Shown: piece after piece, positions 10,901 to 20,085 of the stretch
How positions within the stretch are numbered: position 1 is the first letter of the stretch
Layout of the letters: every line of letters begins with the position of its first letter
Source: Paguma larvata
Taxonomy: Eukaryota > Chordata > Mammalia > Carnivora > Viverridae
NCBI GenBank assembly: GCA_030068075.1
Contig: CM057826.1
Span: 72,327,312-72,391,311, forward strand
Direction of reading: 5' to 3'
DNA: 64,000 bases
Position numbers and translations under genes: made by a program
Notes under the pieces: model-generated
What the model was told of the DNA's origin: nothing
Databases searched by the model: none
Seen by the model: only the letters and a program-made list of their open reading frames with translations

Positions 10901-11530
10901 GGTAATTTTGACTTGTGTATTTGTACCATCTCCTTTTTCTAGTACCTTGTTCTGATGATGTTCTGTCTTCTTTATTTCTGCACATCTGTTGCTGCCCTGA
11001 CTCCTGTTGCTCCCGCGGACTATTCCTTGGCTAACGTGGCAAGCCTCCTTCAAGTTTCAGACAGAGGGATCTGGGGTGCCTTGCTGCCCCCTACTGGTTA
11101 CAAAAAACTGTTGGGTTTGGGCCTTTAAGACCATCTCCCATTTTTTAAATTAATGCCAACATTTGAGAAGTACTTCCTATGGAAGCTTTTTATAAAATTA
11201 TTGTTTTAATTTATATAAATGCCACATAGTGGTTGTTATTACTTTATAATTAGTGGTTTTGTTTTTTAGATGTTTGTTTTGACTTTGTTTCCCTTCATAA
11301 ATGTATAAGGAATTTTTCTGGTTCTTTTCATGATCTTTTCCTAAAATTGGCACTACACTACTGAAAGCGAAAGGCAGAGTTTTAAACCAGAATTGTGCAA
11401 AGGTTTTCTTTCCTCATACACTTAAACCAGAGAATCGATTTCTTATGGCTTTGAATGTAGTTCTTTCTCGAACTTGAAAACATGCATATTGAGCTTGCAT
11501 AGTGCTTTCTCAAAACAGTTTATTTAACTG
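7966..11530. other. 3.5 kb without recognised repeats or genes
   Basis: I recognise no gene and no young repeat here. There is a poly-T tract at about 8229-8241, a polypyrimidine tract at 10037-10096, and two sub-regions (about 8300-8560 and 8930-9240) whose balanced, non-repetitive text suggests conserved noncoding sequence. That last point is an inference. No RNA gene signature was seen. Confidence 0.5.
10037..10096 (+). repeat. 60-base polypyrimidine tract
   Basis: All C and T apart from two A bases. It is composed of irregular CTT, CCT and CTCC words, not a simple microsatellite. Confidence 0.9.
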
Positions 11531-11863
11531 GTGCATTAGTCTGCTTCAGCTGCCATCACAAAATACCTGGGACTGGGTGGCTTGAACATAGACATTTATT
11601 TTCACAGTTCTGGAGGCCGGAACTCCCAAATCAAGTTCCTGAACAGTTGGTTTCTGGTGAGAGCTCTCTTCCTGGCTGGAGATGGCTGCCTTCTAGAAAG
11701 AGAATTTTGGTGTCTCTTCCTCTTCTAATAAGGGCACCAGGTTAGGGCTCTACCTAACACCTCCTTTAACCTCTATCACCTTCTCAAAAGCACTACCTCC
11801 AAATGCAGTCACATAAAGGATTAGGGCTTCAACATATGAATTTGTTGGGACACAAACATAACA
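11531..11863 (+). repeat. Ancient mammalian interspersed repeat, family not named
   Basis: Begins 'ttagtctgcttcagctgcca' and continues 'gggactgggtggcttgaaca', 'cacagttctggaggccggaa', 'gatggctgccttcta', 'ataagggcaccag' and 'cttcaacatatgaatttg'. A second copy with the same order lies at 38301-38664. This phrase order is widespread in mammalian genomes. I do not name the family because I am not certain of it. Confidence 0.7.
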
Positions 11864-13634
11864 AGTGCTGATATGTGGATTTTAATAATTTACCTGATTT
11901 TCAATTAATAAATCAAAAAATATCTTTTAAAAAATCACATACCAAGGGCTAGGAATAAATGGGAATGGGGTTGGTATTAGAAAGGTAAGACATGATCCTC
12001 ACCACAGTGAACTGATAACACAGCTGAGAAAAGGTAATAATATCAAGACTAAAACAAGGAAAAAACATAAGAGTTCAAAGTATCAGATCATTATACAACC
12101 TTTAATTACAAAAAAGTTCCAAGTGTAAACTGGAATAACCAGAGAAAGTTTCTAGGTAGAAATTATATCTAATTTCGTATTACTGAAAGATGTCTGGGGT
12201 TTTATTAACTTCAGGGGAGAGGTAAGAGGAAGAACATTTTACCACAAGGAAGGTTCTGGCTTCAGAATGAATACAGAATATGCAATACCATTTGAGGAGC
12301 CTGGCCTGACTCTCAGAGAGGACATTTAAAGGCCTTCTACAATAAAATGTTATTATTTAATATTCCCCGAGTATCCATAAAGTTCTGGTTCAGAATATAC
12401 ATGACATGGTCTTTGTTCTTTGGAAGTTTGCAATCAAAGACCGTAAATACTCAAGTCTGACAGCCTAGTGCTTTCAGAATTTGCTTAAATCATCTGATAT
12501 TTTCCCACCAGGCTCCCGCTCCTAACTAAAGCAGAGGGTTAGGTGTCTTGAGCTGAAGCATACTGCAGAGAGTCATTCATGTTAGGTTTAGGAAAAAAAC
12601 CAAACCTCTAATCCCCCAAAAACCTACTTTCTCTCTTGGTTTCTGTCTTTTGTTGACTGAATGGTAGGTCCAGAATAGTTTCAGAGTGTCCAGTGGAGGC
12701 CCTGTCCATTCCAGAGGGGAGGGGGTTGGAAACACTGATTAGTTTGAAAACCTTGATATTTACTACTTTCTGTAGCTTCTCTGTAAGTTCCACTCAGTAG
12801 TTTAACTATTCATTCCTCCACCCATTGGGAAAACAGGCCTGAAAATACCAATTCAGGAATTAAATTAGGAATTAAATTAGGAATGTTAAAGACACACACA
12901 GATCTACCTACTAGCAACACCTGTGGGCAGAGCCTAGCACACTGTGGACACTGACAGATTTCTAATTTTATTGTCTCTGATCAGATAACATGCCCTGGGC
13001 TAATCAGTAATAACAGAAAACGACACCGTGGTCAAAATAAGTCTATATTTTAAACGGGATTCTCTACCACCATCAGGCAAAAGTTGTTTTTTTAAAAAGT
13101 CATTGTGATGTAAATCATATCTCCTTTTGCAGAATCTGATCTAGAGTAAAAATCGTAGGGCTGAAATTTGCTTTGACTTTGTCTCTTATTTCAAAATCAT
13201 TCTCCTCCCTCTGCGGACCCTCTTGCTAGCCCAGATTACTGCATTTCTTTGTGCTCCAATGCCTGCTCTCCCCATTCATCAAAGGAAAGTGTCTGTTATC
13301 AGTCATGTAGAACCCAGTATGAATTTAAGTCATGGTGCTATCTCTCTCTGGGGGATTTATATTTTTGGATTTATCTGTAATTCTAGAATAAATGCCTTTG
13401 TCTTCTATAAAATTTAGAAGTTTTAAGTATGAGCATAGCAAAAAGAACTGTTTTTGAAGTCAAGGGGACTTTCTGTTGTTGTTGAAATCACATAGAAGAG
13501 CTAAGCAGTCAGCTTTATTGAGAAGATGGGTATCTAAATTGTGAAAGTCTCTCAAAGTTAAGGATTTATGTGAAATGCAAGGTCAGAATTACAATTAAGG
13601 GACATATTACTGAAGTATTTTGGAGATGTGAAAA
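11864..13634. other. Unique-looking sequence with one short tandem repeat
   Basis: No gene or nameable repeat. A short direct repeat of 'ggaattaaatta' occurs about 2.5 times at 12856-12883. Confidence 0.5.
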
Positions 13635-13855
13635 TGAAACTAACATTTATTGGGTATCTGCTACGTGCCAGGCACCGTGCCAGGCATCCTCACATTTTTT
13701 TTTAGCTCATCTAAAGCCGCCAGCAATTCTGTAAACTCTTCACCCCTCTTTGCCATTGAGGAAATAAAGTTCTGGAGGTTAACTAAGTTTCAGAAATATC
13801 CTGCAGCTACAAAATGAAGAAGCCGCATCTCTCTGGCTTTGAAGTCCATTATCTT
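13635..13855 (+). mobile_element. MIR-type ancient SINE relic
   Basis: 'taacatttattgggtatctg' and 'tacgtgccaggcaccgtgcc' match the MIR segment 'taacatttattgagcactta' followed by 'tgtgccaggcactgt'. 'gaggaaataaagttctggag' and 'tttgaagtccattatctt' continue in MIR order. Confidence 0.82.
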
Positions 13856-14244
13856 GGTCCAGGGGAGACAAAAGTTGTCAGAGTCCATGACATTTGCACG
13901 TCTGATTCAGTTTGCTCTATTAAAAATTTGCTTTGAACATTTTGAATTAAACTCCTGTAATCACAAAATGGCATGTACTTTGCACCACACACACAGCCTT
14001 ACTGGATTTTATTCTGCAGAACCAAGATGAGTTGCCCTCAGAAAAATCTGCAATTCGTTTCTGTGGTCAGAAACTGTCTATATGAGGATGACAAAACCAT
14101 AATGCAGAAATTATAAAGTTATTCAAGAGCTGCCTCATTCATAGTTGGCATATATTTTTTTTCACAGAGCTTATTTTTATATGCAACACCATTTATTGTC
14201 AATTCCATATAGTCAATTGATTCTCATACAATGCTTTCATTGTT

Positions 14245-14422
14245 TTTTCTTTCTTTTAATTGAAATATGATTAACATACAGTGTTATGTTAATTTCAGGT
14301 GTACAATATAGTGATTCGACATTTCTATACATTTCTCAGTGCTCATCAAGATAAGTGTACTCTTGGTCCCATTCATTTAATTTCACCCTCCTCCTCCACC
14401 TCCTTTCTGGTAACCACCATGT
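14245..14422 (-). mobile_element. Old L1 3' UTR fragment
   Basis: On the plus strand, 'taattgaaatatgattaaca' and 'ttcaggtgtacaatatagtg' are the reverse of an old mammalian L1 3' end. This is followed by a remnant of the C-rich 3' UTR ('cctcctcctccacctccttt'). Confidence 0.75.
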
Positions 14423-15186
14423 AGCTGACGTATGCTACATTCCAACTAACCTCTGGAAATGAGTATTTCTGCACTAATTGAAAGGAAGCCAGCTGAAGTC
14501 AACCCACACAAATATAGGGTTGGTGTAATCCTATATCTTGGATCAAAAATTGGGACACATCAATGAACCAAATATTTGAAATTATGGCTGTTCCATTATA
14601 TCCAGAATATATGATTAGCCTGTTATGTGTTAGAGGATAATTTTGTATTTCTTCTCAATTAAACTTGACTGCAGATTCACTTGAGGATGTGTTTTAATGC
14701 TTTAATGAATGAATCTGCCTATTTTTAAATTTTGTTGGGAAATAAAGAGAAAATCACATGATCAACTGTTACTTTACTATCAATGTGCAGAATAAAAACT
14801 CATGTAGTGATTATTTGACAAGCTCATTTTCGTAGGAAATACACAGACCATCTTGGAATTCTTAGAGGTAAGAATGGCTAAGCACACTAGTGAAGGCAAG
14901 CAAAAACAAATCTCATTGAGGTCGGCAAATGCCCTGACTTGTTTTTTAAATTAAAATCACGTATGTGGACCAAGACCACTTTGAATTTTGTGCAAGGAAG
15001 CCCATTTTGTATATAATTTCGAAAAAGCTTAAAGTACAAAGTGTGATTGTTTTTCCAGGTTATGTTAACATAAGTAATAACAGTAAAGCTTGATAACTTA
15101 AACCTGTCTTCTCAGGTGTGAGCTTTAGATAGCATTACTGATTAACTATTTTATTGGAAATATTAATCTACAAAAACAATAAGAAA
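14423..15186. other. Unique-looking sequence, no recognised features
   Basis: AT-rich, with no gene or nameable repeat. Confidence 0.5.
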
Positions 15187-15202
15187 TGTATTGTTAACTC
15201 TT

Positions 15203-15443
15203 TTTTTAATTTTTTAACTTTTTTTATTATTATTTTTGAGAGAGAGAGAGAGAGAGAGAACAAGCGAGCATGAGTGAGGGAGGGGCAGAGAGTGAGGGAG
15301 ACACAGAATCAGAAGCAGGCTCCAGGCTCTGAGCTGTTAGCACAGAGCCTATTGCGGGGGCCCAGGGCTCAAATCCATGAACTGTAAGATCATGACCTGA
15401 GCCGAAGTCTGAAGCTTAACCAACTGAGCCACCCAGGAGCCCC
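15203..15443 (-). mobile_element. Felid tRNA-Lys-type SINE, full length
   Basis: Complete minus-strand copy: tail (poly-T with ATT units at 15203-15236), GA-rich middle on this strand, and head ending 'gagccacccaggagcccc'. A 16-bp perfect target-site duplication, 'tgtattgttaactctt', is at 15187-15202 and 15444-15459. The perfect duplication suggests a fairly recent insertion. Confidence 0.96.
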
Positions 15444-15459
15444 TGTATTGTTAACTCTT

Positions 15460-15721
15460 AATTATTCACTTATTCGATATAAACACTCTAATATGAAGAT
15501 AATACAGACTTTTTGCTTTACCTATGTTTCCTCTGGTTACCTGCCCTTGAGTAATCCTCTCTGCTTATAGTGATCAAGAACAGAAATTGGATAGGAAAAC
15601 GAAATAGGAACTTAATTCAGGGCTTAACCTGTCTTTGCATATGATGGTGGTGGGGAAACAAATTGAAACAGGTACCTAAGATTGTATTTGAGTTTTCTAA
15701 GGGTTCATTTGTATGTACTGT
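15460..15721. other. Unique-looking spacer between two SINEs
   Basis: 262 bases without a recognised feature. Confidence 0.5.
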
Positions 15722-15731
15722 TTATATTTTC

Positions 15732-16009
15732 TTTATTTCTTTTTTTTTTTAGTTTATTTATTTTGTGTGTGTGTGGGGGGGAGAGCCAGAGAGAGAGAGA
15801 GAGGGAGAGAAAGAGAGAGAGAAAGGGAGAGAGAGGGAGAGAAAGAGAGAGAGAGAAAGAGAGAGAGAGAGAATCTCAAGCAGATTCCGCACTGTCAGGG
15901 CAGAGCTGGATGTGGGGCTCGAACTCATAAACTGCAAGATAATGACCTAAGTCAAAATCGTGGGTCGGTCTCTCAACCTACTGAGCCCCCTATGTGCACC
16001 ATATGGTGC
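15732..16009 (-). mobile_element. CAN-type SINE with an expanded GA tract
   Basis: Minus-strand SINE of an older type. Its head region ('ggggctcgaactcataaact', 'gataatgacctaagtc') is followed by 'ctactgagccccctatgtgc'. The target-site duplication 'ttatattttc' is at 15722-15731 and 16010-16019. The pyrimidine stretch that SINEs carry has grown here into a GA tract of about 95 bases (on the plus strand), which makes this copy longer than its neighbours. Confidence 0.9.
15778..15874. repeat. (GA)n-rich microsatellite within the SINE
   Basis: An imperfect GAGAGA run with GGGAGA and AAAGA interruptions, preceded by a TG run (15765-15775). It reads as a long Arg-Glu string in several frames, which is an artefact of the repeat and not a protein. 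Confidence 0.93.
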
Positions 16010-16019
16010 TTATATTTTC

Positions 16020-16532
16020 AAATTGGCATAAATAAAATTGAGATTCTGACAATGTAATTTATAAATTTATCCATGCCACTGTAAATGCTGGTTCTATTAA
16101 AATATACTTTTAGCTGTTATCACAAAACATTCCTGCCATCTTTAAAAAATAGACACTGATTGATTTGAAAGTGCCCAGGTCACTTTGAAAAGAATCTTTA
16201 GTAGTCTTTGGAAAGTAACGTTTATAACAGCATGAAACTCAGAGAAAGGGAACTCAGGGGAAGCACGTTCAATACCTTCCAGGGTAACATGGATGCATAC
16301 TGTGTGTGCTTCTTTCATCTCATTTCTTACTGCCATAGCCTTTTGAGAAAGAAAATAATGTATTCTTCATGGAAACAAAAGCAGAGAAGGTAGTGTAAGA
16401 AAGATGTACTTTGAGAACTAATTGAAGTGCTCATGAAGCAAGCTAATGCTTTTCTGTCAGTAACTTGTGTGCAGATATAGAATGGATTTTCATCCCCGCT
16501 CCCAAACTGGGATACATTGACTGAAAAAATAA
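16020..16532. other. Unique-looking sequence, no recognised features
   Basis: No gene or nameable repeat. Confidence 0.5.
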
Positions 16533-16552
16533 GAATTGTTCTGGTATTTTTA

Positions 16553-16770
16553 TTTTAAATTTTTTTAATGTTTATTTATTTTTGAGAGAGAGAGAGACAG
16601 AATGTGATCAGGGGAGGATTAGAGAGAGAGGGAGACACAGAATCCGAGGCAGATTCCAAGCTCTGAGCTGTCAGCACAGAGCCCAACATGGGGCTCAAAC
16701 CCACAGACCACGAGATCATGACCTGAGCTGAAGTCGGACGCTTAACCAGCTGAGCCACCCAGATGCCCCT
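16553..16770 (-). mobile_element. Felid tRNA-Lys-type SINE, full length
   Basis: Complete minus-strand copy. The target-site duplication is 20 bp ('gaattgttctggtattttta' at 16533-16552 against 16771-16790) with one mismatch. Confidence 0.96.
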
Positions 16771-16885
16771 GAATTATTCTGGTATTTTTAAATATCAAAA
16801 ATATTTTATGTGAACTAGTTATCACAGTAAAGGAAAATCTCGATGAATCAATGAGTCTATAGTCAAATCAGAAGGTGGGTGTGTG

Positions 16886-17064
16886 GGTGTGCCTGGGTGG
16901 CTCAGTTGGTTAAGTATCTGACTTGGGCTCAGGTCAAGATCTCATGGTTCATGAATTCAAGTCCCACATTGGTCTCACTGCTGTCAGCGCAGAGCCTGCT
17001 TTGGATCCTCTCTTTCCTCCTTTTTCTGCCCCTCCTCCGCTTTCTCTCTCTCTCTCTCTCTCTG
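16886..17064 (+). mobile_element. SINE lacking its 3' tail
   Basis: The head ('gtgcctgggtggctcagttg', 'cttgggctcaggtcaagatc') and the CT-rich segment are present. Sequence homology stops after the CT run at about 17064, and the 'aaataaataaac' tail is missing. Either the copy was deleted at its 3' end, or slippage in the CT tract joined it to unrelated sequence. Confidence 0.88.
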
Positions 17065-18785
17065 AACCTGGTTGTGAGGAGTGCACTGCGATGGGCACAA
17101 TGGCCAGTGGAAGGCAACAATTTGGAAAGGGGTTGGAGCAGGCAGTGTCCAAAGAGTAGCTTTAAACTCTCTTGTACTGTGGTGCAGTTGGTGTGGACCT
17201 GAGAGTTGAGAGATCCAATAGAGAGGAAGAAATCATCACCAGGATCAAGAGAGATTAGAACAGGGGAAACTTGGAAACTGTTGGGACGAAGTGAGGAATA
17301 AGAAGCCTGATCTCTGGGGTGGGAAGCTGATCACGAAGTAGAGAACGGCATATCAATGAGAATTTAATCAGGCTTGAATAACTTATGGCAACTTACTTAC
17401 AAAGTGACTCTTGCCCTGAGAAGTCTCATGACAAAATTCAAAATAAATTTTGTTAAAAAAGAAGAAAAAAGAAATTTAAAAGAGCTTTGCCAAGTATATA
17501 GGTGGAAGTGGTATATAGTTTTTTTTTTATTTGTTTACTAGTGAGATTGAATACTTTCCATGCTTGTTTAAGCTAATTTTATTGTCTCCCTTCTATTGAA
17601 TCTAGTGTCTTATCTTTAGTAAATGTTATTATCCTCCTGTTTACTGACCATATATTACATGTATTTTGGAGGGGCCACAGTGGAGAAATAAAAAAAAATA
17701 GACAAATCCCTTCTCTTAAGGCCATCTACTGGGGTGCATGTGCAGAATGATGTGAAGGAGAAAGGAAGACGATGGAGAAGGGGATTGGGAGTGTTAAATG
17801 CAGACATACTTTGAAGCAGCTAGACTCAAATGTCTAAACAGAACCACTGGTGAGTGGAACTCATATATCTCCTTTGAATTCTGTCCCAGTGGTCAATATT
17901 GGAGAATTATCTCTGGGTCTGGGGACAGAAGAGCAGGCCAGGTGGAAGATCCAATAAGCCCTTTGAGACTCAGTGAATGCTTTATAACATGCTTACCTGC
18001 TAGCTTATCAGTTAAAAATGTCAAGATAATTTCAGGTTTGACTTCTGATGAGATAAAACAGTGTTCTGCCAAAGAGGCCTTGTAAAGAGCTCGCTTAGGG
18101 CTCTGATCTTCATTCAGGATGTGTGTTCACAGTGGATTCACGCAGGGCCACTGGCTGAGGGTCTTTCCATGGTAGGGAATGCAAGTTCTGCACTGAGTAG
18201 AGGAGACATTGTATCCTATGTCCTACGCTCCTTCTGGACTTTGACAGTGTGCCCAGCCTTCAGCAGGGAGAGTCAATTTCCTTTCCTGCAGTCTTTGATT
18301 AATGAGCAGGACCATTCATCCCTTTCACGATCATGTTCGTGACTTTCTCAAGGGGTCTCAAATGGAGAAATCAGCAGATGGCTGGGAAATACCCACCTGC
18401 TGTTTGGAGTCTGTATGAGGCTTGTTAAGCTGGTTCTCATGTGGACCAGAGTAACCACCATGCTATTTTATGCACATTTTCAAAATCCCTTTCTTGGCCC
18501 TTTGTTCAACTATCAAGTGGTTGAATGGCTTAAGTGAAATATTTTGCAGTTACCTCTCTGAGATAAAATTGGCTAGGCACGTATTATATGAAGACAGAAT
18601 CATATTACAGGCTCAGTGGTGATAATGTAGATATGAGACTTGATACATCTGCCCGAATATGAAAGTTAACCCATCTCTCAGTCATGCTTCTGTATAGTGA
18701 AGACAGCACCCAGATTCTTTTATTGAATGTCTTCTTTGCTTATGGCCAGGATGATTCTGTGTTTTCCAGTGAACTACTCTAAATT
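17065..18785. other. Unique-looking sequence, no recognised features
   Basis: 1.7 kb with no gene or nameable repeat. An A-rich patch lies at 17454-17482 and a poly-T patch at 17519-17530. Confidence 0.5.
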
Positions 18786-18945
18786 ATAGTTCCCTTCAAT
18801 CTGCAAAATAGGGGTGAAAGACAGCAAGCAGCATACTTCTCTGGGTTATTGTGACTATCCAAGAAGATGGCATGCGTGAAAGAATTTACAAACTGTAAAC
18901 ATGGTACAGGTATGAAGAGATAAAAATGTGATTACCCGCCTCAGT
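18786..18945 (+). mobile_element. MIR-type ancient SINE relic (3' half)
   Basis: 'tcaatctgcaaaatagggg' matches the MIR 'tcatctgtaaaatgggg' segment. The 'gggttattgtgactat' and 'gaaagaatttacaaactg' segments continue in MIR order with strong decay. Confidence 0.62.
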
Positions 18946-19424
18946 GTTTGAATGCTGCAGAATATTGAGAGCAGCATACGACAGTTTCTAATCAAGACCC
19001 AAGGGGGCTGCTGCAAAAGAAGTGCCGTCAGAGTTTAGAGGAGAATGAAAAGAGCAAGGGTCAGTGTGCAGACCGACGACAGTAGGAAAGAGGTAGGCTC
19101 TGAGTTGCACTTTGACAAAGAGAAAGAGCAAGGTTGAGAGGACTGATATTAAAAGAAGCTGGAAAGAATTTAAGGTTCTAAGTCCAACCCGTTTCCAAAA
19201 ATGTGTTTTGCCTACTACATTCACTGTCAAATTCCTTATTTATGAGGCAACCCCTTTCTAAACCCTAGGGACTCTTCTCCAACCCTCGCTAATGGAGTTG
19301 ATCATTCTCCACTAGTGATTCCTATCTATAAAAAATATGCATTTACATTATTGAAAGTATCTCATTGTGTGAAAACCGTAGTGTGATTAAGTATCATTTT
19401 TTAAATGAGACAGACTTAGTTTCT
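18946..19424. other. Unique-looking sequence, no recognised features
   Basis: No gene or nameable repeat. Confidence 0.45.
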
Positions 19425-19608
19425 ATTCTCAGTTTTACTGCTAGGTGGCTCTCTGACTTTGGGCAAATCATTTACCCTTGACCATTTGAGCAAGGATTGA
19501 GGTCTTTGATCTGTGAGCCAGAGATGACAAGAACAAAATTATGAACATTATTAAATAAAGAGCAGGGTCTCAGTGAGTCCTGTGTATAGTGAACACTTAA
19601 AAAATGAT
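19425..19608 (+). mobile_element. MIR-type ancient SINE relic
   Basis: 'cagttttactgctaggtggc' followed by 'ctgactttgggcaaatcatt' matches the MIR core 'cacttactagctgtgtgac' and 'cttgggcaagtcactta'. The 3' part is heavily decayed. Confidence 0.65.
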
Positions 19609-19744
19609 GTCCAGTGTTAAGTTTTATGGATCTGTTGTCCTTATTAGATGGTGTGGTGCTCTTATTATGCTTTCTTCAGAGAGTGGCACCTGGCATGGGG
19701 CCAAGCCCATGGCAGATACGTGATAAACATTCGAACCAAAATGA

Positions 19745-20085
19745 GCATTCAAGATGGAGAAGGCATTTTAGGATATGGCAACAACACAGGTACAGAAATG
19801 GAAATGGGATTATCTGAATAACAGTGGAGGAGGCAGTGGGAAGGGAGAGACAGTGAGATAATTCCTCTGATCTGATCAGAGGAAGGATTTATGTAGAGGA
19901 ATAAATTATCCCTGAGGGATTGTTGGGGCACAAGTAGAGGAAGACCAGGTGAAGGAATTTGGATTTGATTCAAATAGGGACAATAGGGAGTCATAGCTTT
20001 TTGAAGATGAGTGACATCATAAAAATGCTGAGTAAATCGATTAAGACCTTCACGACCCAATAGCGAATTACTTTTAGAATAATAG
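19745..20085 (+). repeat. Ancient interspersed repeat, same family as 6060-6605
   Basis: 'aaggcattttaggatatggc' corresponds to the 'gggcattccaggcaga' segment of the family. 'aggaatttggatttgattc' with 'gggagtcatagctttttgaa' and 'gagtgacatcat' corresponds to its 'ggagtttggactttat', 'ggaagccattgaaggg' and 'gagtgacatgat' segments. Diverged. Confidence 0.55.
19862..19884. repeat. 11-bp perfect palindrome with one central base
   Basis: The left arm 'ttcctctgatc' (19862-19872) and the right arm 'gatcagaggaa' (19874-19884) are exact reverse complements. Confidence 0.95.

Noticed and set aside
15682..16057. Arg/Glu-rich open frames of up to 114 codons
   Set aside because: Translation of the GA microsatellite in a SINE. 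All three frames give the same kind of product.
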